A DNA stretch of 64,000 nucleotides from Paenibacillus beijingensis (GTDB lineage: Bacteria > Bacillota > Bacilli > Paenibacillales > Paenibacillaceae): NCBI RefSeq assembly GCF_000961095.1, contig NZ_CP011058.1, forward strand, positions 3,251,501 to 3,315,500. The letters are read 5' to 3'. Both the position numbers and the translations under genes were made by a program. Positions 43,101-51,044 of the stretch are shown here, piece by piece (within the stretch, counting starts at the first letter, position 1; the number at the start of each line of letters is the position of its first letter). The notes under the pieces were generated by a model that saw only the letters and a list, made by a program, of their open reading frames with translations, ran no database searches and was not told the DNA's origin.

Positions 43101-45927
43101 GGTTGTCGTTCTTGCCTCTCCCGTTCTTAATTCGACGGGTAACGGATGGGATTTGGCCGTCACGATCAACAACCAAAATTCGCTGGAACCGATGAGCGGC
43201 GGAACCGTAACCGTCCTGGAACCGGCAGATATGGCGGGGATTCATGCCTTTGACCCGATTGCCCCCGGCTCGAGTACGACGATTAAAATTCCGGCCCCAT
43301 CCATCAGCATTGATACCCCTTTGTTAACCAAGGTGCAGGTGGACCGGGACGACGGCTACTCCCAATTAATCGAACGCAATATGAGTGCCCTGACATCGGT
43401 GAGAGCTGTCCAGCCGATCCTGATCGATGGGGTGATCGACGACGAGGAATGGAGCAATTCGGAATCCTTCACGCTCGACCAGGCATCGCAGGTCCGATTA
43501 ATAACGGATTGGGGAGGGCCGGAAGATTTAAGTGCTACAGCCTATACGAAGTGGGACTCGGATCACCTGTATTTGGCTGTCCGTGTTACGGATAACATCC
43601 ATTTCAACAACAACCCGCCGGGCGATTCCTGGAAAGGTGATTCCATTCAGTTCGCGATCGATCCGGGCAGAGCAATCGAGCCGGGGAAGCTAGGATGGAA
43701 CGAGAATACCATCGCTTTAAATTCGGTTACGAACGCAGTGATGAAGAGAGGCGGCATTGGAGGCAATAATTTGCTCAATTCCCCAATCATCATCAATCGG
43801 GACGGAAACGAGACCGTCTATGAAATGGCGATCAAATGGACGGATATTTTGCCGGTCGGAATGATTCCGTCGACAGAATACGCCATTGGATTCTCTTTAT
43901 TGGTCAATGATAATGACGGATCGCTCAGACGCGGCTGGATGGAATATATGAGCGGGATCGGCTTAACCAAAAATCCGCTGCTGTTCGGAGATTTGATCTT
44001 GACGGACAGGACGCAATTATCGGATGGAACTTTAGTGCCGACTTCCATTGCAGTAGATCCTGCATCCGCAACCTTGAATGTCGGAGCGTCGCAGTCCGCT
44101 CAGGCAACGGTATATGACCAGAACAACGAGGTTATGAACGGAATCCAAGTGAACTGGTCGAGCAGCGACCCTGCCGTCGCAACCGTTGATGCTACCGGGA
44201 CGATTACGGCTGTAGCTGCTGGCACGGCCGTTGTGACGGCAGCATACGGGAATCTGAGTGCAGATATAAATGTGACGGTTAATCCGGTTGTCCCTCAAAG
44301 CACTGTCGTCATCTCCGATACGTTTAGCGGGACGAATGGAAGTACGATCAACGGACGCGTTCCGGATACGGCCAACCTTCCGGGAAGCGAGTGGTCGGTG
44401 CTCAATTTTGCAGCGAATGGAAGCTTTTCCGGTACGATCAAGGGCGATGCGGGCAATCCTGCGCCGGAGGCGCGGCTTGTTGCCGGCGGGAATGCCAAAG
44501 GCGCCATTGCCATTCCGATTGCAAGCTCGAGTGCTTACGAAAAACCGACGAAAATCCGAATCGAAGCGGACCTGTCGTTCGCGGTCAAAGCGACGCAGCA
44601 TGTCGGACTCGGGTTCTACTCCGCTTTGCCGCAGCAAGGCAGTGGGGAAGCGATCGAAACGAACTTTAGCGGTTTACGAATCAACAACACGACGGGCGCG
44701 ATTACGCTTTTCGTGAACGGACAGGCTGCAGGACCGGAGATCGCTTATACGGGCACATGGGATCCGCAAAGCAGCTTCCACCAATTGGCTTATACGGTCG
44801 ATACCGTGACCGGGGCGATCTCCGATGTGACCTTTGCCGGAAGCGCTAGCGACTACAGCTTTGCAACAAGCGGTTTCACCGATGCGGCAACGGCTTATGC
44901 CGCTGCTTTGATCGGTTCAACATTCTCGCGTGACCATACGGTGAATGTGGACAACTTCAAGGTCAGCGGATTGGAAACTCCAACCTCCATTGTGGTAAAT
45001 CCTGCTTCCGCAACTTTAAATGTGGGAGAGACGCAGACCGTTCAGGCGACGGTATATAACCAAAACAACGAAGCAATCAATGGAATCCAGGTCACCTGGT
45101 CGAGCAGCGATCCTGCCGTGGCAACCGTTGACTCAACCGGGACGATTGCAGCTGCGGCTCCAGGTACGGCCGTTGTGACGGCAGCATACGGAAGTTTGAA
45201 TGCGGGTGTGAATGTGACCGTTAATCCGCCTGTCCCTCAAAGCAACGTCGTGATTTCCGATACGTTTAGCGGGACGAATGGAAGTACGATCAACGGACGC
45301 GTTCCGGATACGGCCAACCTTCCGGGAAGCGAGTGGTCGGTGCTCAATTTTGCAGCGAATGGAAGCTTTTCCGGTACGATCAAGGGCGATGCGGGCAATC
45401 CTGCGCCGGAGGCGCGGCTTGTTGCCGGCGGGAATGCCAAAGGCGCCATTGCCATTCCGATTGCAAGCTCGAGTGCTTACGAAAAACCGACGAAAATCCG
45501 AATCGAAGCGGACCTGTCGTTCGCGGTCAAAGCGACGCAGCATGTCGGACTCGGGTTCTACTCCGCTTTGCCGCAGCAAGGCAGTGGGGAAGCGATCGAA
45601 ACGAACTTTAGCGGTTTACGAATCAACAACACGACGGGCGCGATTACGCTTTTCGTGAACGGACAGGCTGCAGGACCGGAGATCGCTTATACGGGCACAT
45701 GGGATCCGCAAAGCAGCTTCCACCAATTGGCTTATACGGTCGATACCGTGACCGGGGCGATCTCCGATGTGACCTTTGCCGGAAGCGCTAGCGACTACAG
45801 CTTTGCAACAAGCGGATTCTCCGATGCGGCAACGGCCTATGCCGCCGCTTTGATCGGTTCAACGTTCAGCCGCGATCATACAGTCAACTTAGACAACTTC
45901 AAGGTCAGCGGGATAAGCGGGTACTGA
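40150..45927 (+). CDS. Large secreted multidomain glycoside hydrolase (clan GH-A)
   Basis: 1925 residues. A signal peptide of about 27 residues (KKKSLLPLLLTIILVVT...AYAAA) shows secretion. Initiation may be at ATG 40150 or GTG 40156; the latter is better spaced from AGGGTGG. Order: beta module at 28-180, bacterial Ig-like (BIG_2) at about 183-265, a second copy of the beta module at about 270-415, linker, catalytic barrel at about 525-800 with the GNE acid/base (AFEIGNELS, about 605) and the TEIGWPT nucleophile (about 712), a beta domain, a CBM9-like domain at about 1094-1290, BIG_2, a roughly 220-residue module, BIG_2, and a near-identical second copy of that module. There is no LPXTG or SLH anchor. 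The GH family cannot be fixed from motifs alone. Confidence 0.88.
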   Translation: MLVKKKSLLPLLLTIILVVTLLPAYAAAEGESVSVTLGENVVDNGITPWSGDGPGGVTKETVQGKSGWKTNPAAGAKYIYLNVRNTFINGGTNAVTITIEYFDSIESANNTFFFSYDSVANPWDSNIPKTYLTGSNTWKTVTYSLKDANFANRENGADIRIETTVPTLIGGVTVEKSTVQSAATSIQAEPSEVSMYIGTSTTAVAAVLDQQGFKMNKLPISWSSSDAATAKVDSTGKITSLKLGTAVITANNGSLTASIPVTVTEIDGPVSVTLGAYYKENGLSAVSGDGAGRTTETYDGRSGWQTNPASGAHYIYGRVDDNYIFGGKNTVKITVDYYDAAVTGEKGFLIAYDSVLTPYAYTEKTLLKGSNTWKQATYLIEDAQFGNRENNGADFRIETSVPVCIAEITVELIPTVSMRGAHVTTGSIFKDGEPSTVNLVFDNQFDTGKELNVSYNVLDYSNSVVNSGGFNVSLEPEQKGLVKPLAFGVLKKGTYTVSVDAVSPDGAIKLHEEIHMGSIADLTGKPKQSFLGFNTHFDRGYGGSDIRTPLVVQAGAVSIRDGFTSGNPTYIDNAAANGLSTFIVTRFDLAFIEQVATSLQGKVNAFEIGNELSTILTPQQYFDILQDAYTIIKGIDPNMKVVGGVTLPYDEPWLKALVDLGATSYLDGMSFHTYPSKNPEQGEVFTDFQDLKQYIENYHASHGITKDIELWLTEIGWPTMDKKWGGFTEIDSASYGAQLVVTNMANDVLIDQIYWYDFLNDCTDSKFYECSQGVLYVDNSPKPSFVAFNNVSNQLGGAAFVESYNTLDNDVRIYKFHRASDNQDILAIWSNVDKQIGLNLGSSPLQVTDLFGNVKSYETVSGNLTFTATAAPVYIAGSFGQAPVLAAPTFTVNPSVVEASPEEEVQFTVTRAAGAEALSGTYEAHLPLGWQLVSGGTFSAGQTTDTLTVRAPETQSSGEVHIYAKGTGGELYGSMKLDAQMKDAVVVLASPVLNSTGNGWDLAVTINNQNSLEPMSGGTVTVLEPADMAGIHAFDPIAPGSSTTIKIPAPSISIDTPLLTKVQVDRDDGYSQLIERNMSALTSVRAVQPILIDGVIDDEEWSNSESFTLDQASQVRLITDWGGPEDLSATAYTKWDSDHLYLAVRVTDNIHFNNNPPGDSWKGDSIQFAIDPGRAIEPGKLGWNENTIALNSVTNAVMKRGGIGGNNLLNSPIIINRDGNETVYEMAIKWTDILPVGMIPSTEYAIGFSLLVNDNDGSLRRGWMEYMSGIGLTKNPLLFGDLILTDRTQLSDGTLVPTSIAVDPASATLNVGASQSAQATVYDQNNEVMNGIQVNWSSSDPAVATVDATGTITAVAAGTAVVTAAYGNLSADINVTVNPVVPQSTVVISDTFSGTNGSTINGRVPDTANLPGSEWSVLNFAANGSFSGTIKGDAGNPAPEARLVAGGNAKGAIAIPIASSSAYEKPTKIRIEADLSFAVKATQHVGLGFYSALPQQGSGEAIETNFSGLRINNTTGAITLFVNGQAAGPEIAYTGTWDPQSSFHQLAYTVDTVTGAISDVTFAGSASDYSFATSGFTDAATAYAAALIGSTFSRDHTVNVDNFKVSGLETPTSIVVNPASATLNVGETQTVQATVYNQNNEAINGIQVTWSSSDPAVATVDSTGTIAAAAPGTAVVTAAYGSLNAGVNVTVNPPVPQSNVVISDTFSGTNGSTINGRVPDTANLPGSEWSVLNFAANGSFSGTIKGDAGNPAPEARLVAGGNAKGAIAIPIASSSAYEKPTKIRIEADLSFAVKATQHVGLGFYSALPQQGSGEAIETNFSGLRINNTTGAITLFVNGQAAGPEIAYTGTWDPQSSFHQLAYTVDTVTGAISDVTFAGSASDYSFATSGFSDAATAYAAALIGSTFSRDHTVNLDNFKVSGISGY
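44314..45815 (+). repeat. In-gene tandem duplication, 942-base period
   Basis: 44314-44873 and 45256-45815 (560 bases each) read identically, while the BIG_2 unit between them and the ends of the modules differ from their counterparts. The 942-base period keeps the reading frame (314 codons). Such identity bounded by diverged flanks suggests recent gene conversion or duplication. Confidence 0.9.
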
Positions 45928-46112
45928 TTCGGCTATTCTTTCACGAAGGGAATTCAAACTGCTCTTGTAACCGCAAGAAGATAATCCGGGCATGTTGTCG
46001 AACCGGATCAGGCAGCCCGGAATACGATGGAGAAAACCTTGCCCTCAACTCATCGATAGAAATACCGTAGTCAGCGAAGATACGAACTCTAGGTAACGAC
46101 GATTGGATGCCT

Positions 46113-46486
46113 TCAGGATGTGACCGAGCGGAATAGGCTGTAGATGTTTTTCTTCATTGGAGCGACCTTCTGCGTCACCGTGCCATCCCGCTGCTGAACT
46201 TCCCGTGAGTGCTTGAATTGTGAGACATCGTTAACCATTGTCTCGATTCGCAGCACGTTGCCGGATTTGTCGTACATCTTGATGCTGACTGCACCCATCT
46301 GGTGCTTGATTCTCGTTCCGAGAATACGTTTGTTGAATCGGATGCAAATTTCGCCCTCATAGTTCCCGTGGAGTTTTTGGCCGAGGAACGTGGCGATGTT
46401 TTCAGGTTTGACGGAATGGATAGCGGTATGCACGACAGCATCATAAAGGTGCTAAAGATCATCCGGATTTCGGAGCACGACGTCGG
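46113..46486 (-). pseudogene. Fragment of an uncharacterised conserved protein
   Basis: Read on the minus strand, ATDVVLRNPDDL-stop-HLYDAVVHTAIHSVKPENIATFLG, then GTRIKHQMGAVSIKMYDKSG and RIETMVNDVSQFKH, resembles a family of uncharacterised proteins with KPENIATFLG and IKMYDK motifs that I recall but cannot name. An in-frame TAG (about 46461) and the loss of the N-terminal half mark it as broken. The open part from 46433 has no ribosome binding site. It sits at the left border of the decayed glycosidase copy. The adjoining 45928-46112 shows nothing recognisable. Confidence 0.5.
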
Positions 46487-46504
46487 TTGCAATTCAACCT
46501 GCAT

Positions 46505-47603
46505 GTTGCTCCAGCGGTACGTTCGCGGGGAGCTTCGCCCAGGATCCGGTGCTGGCAGCGCCAGCCTTTAGCTTGAATTCTGCGGGTATTACGTTAGCAC
46601 CTGGAGAAGAAGCCCAAATCACCGTTACCCGCGCTGGGGGCGCCGAAGCGCTCACGGGCAGAAGGACACCGTTGTGATGCAGGCATCTCCCGTTGTCAAT
46701 TCGACGGGCAATGGGTGGGATCTGGCCGTCAAGATCGATAATCAAAGCTCACTCGCAAATATGAGCGGCGGAACAGTTACGGTCCAGGAGCCGGCGAAAG
46801 ATTTAAGCGCCACGGCCTATACGAAGCGGGATTCGGAATATCTGTACATGGCGGTCCGCATGACGGACAATACCCATTTCAATAACAATCCGGCGGGCGA
46901 TTCCTGGAAGGGGGATTCCATTCAATTTGCGATTGATCCCGGCAGGTCGATCGGTCCTGGAGATCTGGGATGGAACGAGAACGGGATCGCGCTCAATTCC
47001 GATACGAATACCGTGATGAAGACAGGCGGCATCGGCGGGAATAATTTGGCCCATTCTCCTGTCGCCATCCAGCGGTCCGGATCCGAGACCTTCTATGAAT
47101 TGGCCATCAAATGGACGGATATTTTGCCGTCCGGGATGACGGATTCGGACGTCACTTCGGCCGGCTACACGATTACGGGTTTAATTGGCGGAACCGTGCC
47201 GCAATCACAGATGACGGCGACGGCTTCTAGCACGCAGGAGGGAGATACGCCGGCATCGAATGCGATCGACGGGTCGGCCGGCACGTTCTGGGACAGCCAG
47301 TATTCGCCGGGCCTGGAGCTGCCGCAGTGGATCACGCTTGACCTGGGCGGCACGTACAAGGTCAACAAGGTGCGGTATCTGCCCAGAGGCAGCATTTCGA
47401 ACAGACGGATTCTGACCTATATCGTCTATGTAAGCACGGACGACGAGAACTTCACCAAGGTCGCAGACAACGGCACGTGGGCCAATGACGCGGCCGAGAA
47501 GACGGCGGAATTTGCCGAAACCACTACGCATGTCCGTCAGGAAGCCTTGACGACGGCTTCGATCAACGCGAATATCGCGGAATTAAACGTGGACTACGAA
47601 TAA
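46505..47603 (+). pseudogene. Decayed paralogue of the secreted glycosidase (CBM9, F5/8C end)
   Basis: 46505-46650 matches 42780-42910 of the intact gene, then jumps to 43092-43226, then to 43519-43870. Stretches of about 180 and 290 bases are therefore deleted, and the N-terminal and catalytic parts are absent. An ATG-started frame from 46674 gives 309 residues: CBM9-like remains (WKGDSIQFAIDPGR), followed by a discoidin-type (F5/8C, CBM32) domain (ASNAIDGSAGTFWDSQ, WITLDLGGTYKV) not found in the intact gene. There is no signal peptide, so it is unlikely to work as a secreted protein. Confidence 0.75.
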
Positions 47604-47620
47604 TCGCGTACATGTTGCAG

Positions 47621-47657
47621 CGGATGGGGCCGAATCGGCACCATCCGTTTTTTTTTT
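47621..47657 (+). terminator. Terminator after the decayed glycosidase
   Basis: CGGATGG pairs with CCATCCG with an inner CCG/CGG pairing, followed by ten T. The group II intron sequence starts about 8 bases later. Confidence 0.85.
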
Positions 47658-47664
47658 GACCAGC

Positions 47665-48244
47665 GTGCCCAGAGGCACGCATCTTCTAGCTGGTGAAAGT
47701 CCGGTCGCGGGAGGGGCCAAGCCCCCGCATAGCTTGGATGCCTGCGTACGGCGAAATCTGTGCGCAGAAGCGCATCGACAAAAGTACCTGTCGGAGACAG
47801 GGCGAGCGACATGCCAGGCCGTAACATGAAGTGAATCCTGCCGCGTCGTCAAAAAGGCCTCGCAAGAGGGACAAGAGGAAGCCGAGTCCCGTGGTTATGG
47901 ACGAAGGCCACGGAAGCTGCTAAGAACTTGGAGCGGCAGCGAAGAATCCTCCGGCGTAGAGGGATCGGCATGGTATGAAAGAGGATGCAGTGAACTGGGG
48001 AGGCCCTCCCCTAAACGAAATTTTTTTTTTTTGAAATTCGTAAAGAGGCGCTCTATAAGCCCGGAAGGTGAAGTGAGACGCCTGCAGGAAGGGAGTCCGA
48101 GGGGCTCATATTACCGATGAACGCAGAACAACACAACCTGCGGGAGGGAAGGAGCCCTGCTTTGTTCATGTTTCTTAAGGAGGTACGAGTCAGTGAATGC
48201 CAAACGGCTAACGACACCAAAGGAAAACGTTCAACAACTCGTTG
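47665..48244 (+). mobile_element. Truncated group II intron, 5' part with start of its RT gene
   Basis: From GTGCCC at about 47665 the sequence has the look of the 5' ribozyme domains of a group II intron (AGCTGGTGAAAGTCCGGTCG, GCCAAGCCCCCGCATAGCTT, GACATGCCAGGCCGTAAC, GGAGTCCGAGGGGCTCATA, TACCGATGAA), ending with an AAGGAGG ribosome binding site. The reverse transcriptase/maturase gene then begins (GTG 48193, NAKRLTTPKENVQQL) but breaks off after about 17 codons into transposase sequence. The rest of the RT, domains V and VI and the 3' end are missing. Not functional. The match is by motif memory, not by folding. Confidence 0.7.
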
Positions 48245-48736
48245 CTCCTGTTGTAAAAACACCAAACCCCTCTGGCCTGTACGATATTTCGCTCTTCACG
48301 TACAACCGCGACAAAAATGTGTATCTCTGCCCCAATGGCAAGGAAACCGTCCGAAAAGCCCGCAATAACGCTCTTGAAGGCGTGCAACATTTTTTTGCGC
48401 CAAAGGACTGCGCGGCTTGCCCGTTAAAAGCATCCTGCACAACAGGCGGTAGAAGAAGCATATTTCCATAGTGATTATTACGACGTGTACAAAGCTGCCT
48501 CAAGGTTCAACGAATCACCCGAAGGCAAGGAACTGCACTTGCGCAGGTATGTCGTTGAACGGAAAAACAAGGAATTAAAAGTAGATTGCGGGTTGGGCGC
48601 GCCTCGGGTCCACGGGCTCCGTGCTTTGGGGATACGCGCCAAACTTGCTGCCATAGTCGTTAACCTCAAATTCATGGTTCGGCGATTAAAATCGCCAAGC
48701 CCTGGATTTCTTCGTCGTACTCGCGCCGCCACATAA
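48245..48736 (+). pseudogene. Transposase C-terminal fragment, frameshifted
   Basis: The first piece (FTYNRDKNVYLCPNGKE, then CAACPLKASCTT) has the Cys-rich segment seen in IS1182-type transposases. The frame stops at about 48471. The next frame (HSDYYDVYKAASRF, then LHLRRYVVERKNKELK and GLRALGIRAKLAAIVVN) is the C-terminal DDE-domain end with the catalytic Glu region (RRYVVERKNKE). The N-terminus is missing and replaced by the RT fragment in frame. Terminal inverted repeats were not found. Dead element. Confidence 0.75.
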
Positions 48737-49003
48737 ATGCTGGTTTGTCAAAAAAACAACTCCCATACGCATACCCCCCCACCCAATTTATACCAATTCA
48801 TTCCCATGAGAGCTCCTAAAAGCTTTTACACAAAAGAAGATCACTGTGTTATTGACAGTAAATCGACAGTCTCATTCGGTTCGTAAGCCATATATCATTA
48901 ACATTCATAACTTGCTTGCCAAGGAATCCATCGTTTCGGTCGATCAGACTCAGGATTATCCGTAGTTGTACCTTATCGATGGCTGGTTGGGTACCCGTTC
49001 AAA
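48737..49003. other. Gap between the transposase fragment and the regulon promoter
   Basis: AT-rich sequence with no frame that has a start and a ribosome binding site. It includes a run of eight C followed by a short A/C-rich tract (about 48770-48785). Nothing recognised. Confidence 0.4.
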
Positions 49004-49062
49004 ATTTCATAGCCGCAATGTTCAAAAATTAATAGTGCCGGTAATTCATTGTCTTCTATAAT
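49004..49062 (+). promoter_or_regulatory. Promoter of the two-component system, degenerate motif copy E
   Basis: ATTTCATA (49004-49011), 20 bases, ATAGTGCC (49032-49039), 17 bases, TATAAT (49057-49062). The left box is one base off, the right box is poor, and the spacing and -10 are exact. CATAGCCGCAA right of box 1 matches CATAGTCGCAA in copy B. Confidence 0.5.
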
Positions 49063-49184
49063 ATAAAAGGAGGATTCAACTTAGGCGCCGGCTGCTCTTT
49101 CTTACCAAAATTGCCGTTTTACAGCAGCTGGATTCTCCCTTAAAATAAAGTTAGAATGAATCGTGCATGGAGAGGGGAATTGGT

Positions 49185-51044
49185 ATGAAGTTCCACTCGG
49201 TGTTTAAAAGGGCAGCTGGAGGGCTCTTTTTTGTATACGCTTACATAATACAGTCCCTGTTTCGAAAAATGCTCTTCTCCTTATTTGCCATCATCACGAT
49301 CACGGTATTTACGCTCGGCTTGTATAATTACATCCACACTTCATCCGACATCATGAAGCGGGAAATGCAGAATATGGAGAAGCTCAGCGATCAATCCGCG
49401 TCCAAACTGGAGACGCAAATGGCCAACATCAAGAGTACGGCATGGAATTATTTCGCCGACCCGGATTTTCAACGTTTCGTCATCACATTAGGCTCGAACC
49501 CGGATACCTACAATTTTTATTCCGGAAATTTCATCCAGTTCGCTACGGACCATCCCGAGGTTGAATCTTTCCTGGTGTCACAGCTGGAAGGCAACCGTTT
49601 AATCGAAGGTAATATCAAAAGCTCGGATGTAGTCGATTTTCAGGAACTGAAAAATGCCGCAATTTCGAACAATGGCAAAGGCGCCTGGGTTTCCTCGATC
49701 GCGTTCGATCAACAGACCAGAAAAGAAGTGAATACGCTTACGTTCATTCAAGCTGTTAAACAAACAACGTTACTATCCGATTTCCCCATCGTCGGAGTGA
49801 TCATGGTGCAGCTGTCCCATTCTTATTTGAGCCAATGGCTGAACGAGATCGGCGTGCAGGGGAAAGTAAGCTTTCTGCTTGCGGATGCGGTCAGCGGCCA
49901 GGTCCGGATATCGGCGGACCCTGCATTTATCGGCACCCGGATCGAAGGACTGCAGGATCTTGAAGCGCCGCATAAAATTGTTGCCGACCAATCGCAAAGC
50001 GGCGGCCGCGAAGACAAGGAGCTGTTATTCGTCTCCCAACCGTTAGCCAACACGTCCTGGGTTCTGGTCGGCATTGTGGAAGCCCGAAGTCTTCTTACCG
50101 AAGTGAATGCGCTGGCAAGGGATACGATTTATATCGGGTTAATCTGCTTGCTCGGATCCATGCTGATTGCAAGCGTGCTTTCTTCCCGCATTTTAATTCC
50201 GCTCAAGGAGCTTAAGAAAGGGATTCTGGCCGTCGAGAAAGGCGACTACAATATTTTGCTGCCCGTTCGGACTAAAGATGAAACCGGATACATTATTCAT
50301 CGGTTTAACCAGATGGCTTCGGAAATCAAAGCATTGATCCTTAAAGTATACGAAGTTGATCTCTTGCGGAAGGAGGCGGAAATCAAATCGCTCCAGTCCC
50401 AGATCAATCCTCATTTCTTGTATAATACGCTGGGCATCATCGACAGCTTGGCTTCTTTGCATGATGATGAACGGATCAGTTTGATCAGCCGTTCGTTAGC
50501 GAAGATGTTCCGCTATAACATCAGCGCCGGCCGCATGCTTACCTTGCAGGCGGAGCTGAGGCAGATTGAACTTTACCTGTACATTCAGCAGCAAAGATAT
50601 GGCGACCGCTTCAAATATGCCATTGAGGCCGATGAACATGTATTGGATATTCAAATCCCGAAGCTGCTGCTGCAACCGCTTGTAGAGAACTGTTTCATTC
50701 ATGCCTTCGACCGCATGTCCTCACGCAGTGAATTGCGGATACGGGCAAGGAGTCTTTCCGACAAACAAATCTGCATCTCGGTATGGAACAATGGTCCTGT
50801 CGTTGAGGCATCCAGGCTGGATGAGCTTCAGGCAATGCTGAGCCAGGGTGTCGCGCAGCGCCACGCTTTCAAATCTTCATCTTCGATCGGGCTCCTTAAT
50901 GTGCAGCATCGGATCAAGCTGCTGTACGGCAATGAGTATGGGTTGACGATTCAAAGCGAGCCCGGCAAGGGGACGGAAGTCGTGATTCATCTCCGAAGAA
51001 TAAGCGAGGAGGAACAGATGCATGAAGCTGCTAATTATGGATGA
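49185..51044 (+). CDS. Sensor histidine kinase, YesM type
   Basis: 619 residues from ATG 49185, preceded by GAGAGGGG; an in-frame ATG at 49167 lies within that site. TM1 is at about 22-45, a roughly 255-residue extracellular sensor follows, TM2 is at about 308-330, then HAMP (LIPLKELKKGILAVEKGDY). The His-kinase domain has SLQSQINPHFLYNTL (phospho-acceptor His at about 410), and the ATPase domain has LLLQPLVENCFIHAF (N box) and SIGLLNVQHRIKLLYG. Such kinases of Paenibacillus and Bacillus usually sense extracellular sugars, often with a binding protein. It overlaps the response-regulator gene by 23 bases. Confidence 0.93.
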   Translation: MKFHSVFKRAAGGLFFVYAYIIQSLFRKMLFSLFAIITITVFTLGLYNYIHTSSDIMKREMQNMEKLSDQSASKLETQMANIKSTAWNYFADPDFQRFVITLGSNPDTYNFYSGNFIQFATDHPEVESFLVSQLEGNRLIEGNIKSSDVVDFQELKNAAISNNGKGAWVSSIAFDQQTRKEVNTLTFIQAVKQTTLLSDFPIVGVIMVQLSHSYLSQWLNEIGVQGKVSFLLADAVSGQVRISADPAFIGTRIEGLQDLEAPHKIVADQSQSGGREDKELLFVSQPLANTSWVLVGIVEARSLLTEVNALARDTIYIGLICLLGSMLIASVLSSRILIPLKELKKGILAVEKGDYNILLPVRTKDETGYIIHRFNQMASEIKALILKVYEVDLLRKEAEIKSLQSQINPHFLYNTLGIIDSLASLHDDERISLISRSLAKMFRYNISAGRMLTLQAELRQIELYLYIQQQRYGDRFKYAIEADEHVLDIQIPKLLLQPLVENCFIHAFDRMSSRSELRIRARSLSDKQICISVWNNGPVVEASRLDELQAMLSQGVAQRHAFKSSSSIGLLNVQHRIKLLYGNEYGLTIQSEPGKGTEVVIHLRRISEEEQMHEAANYG

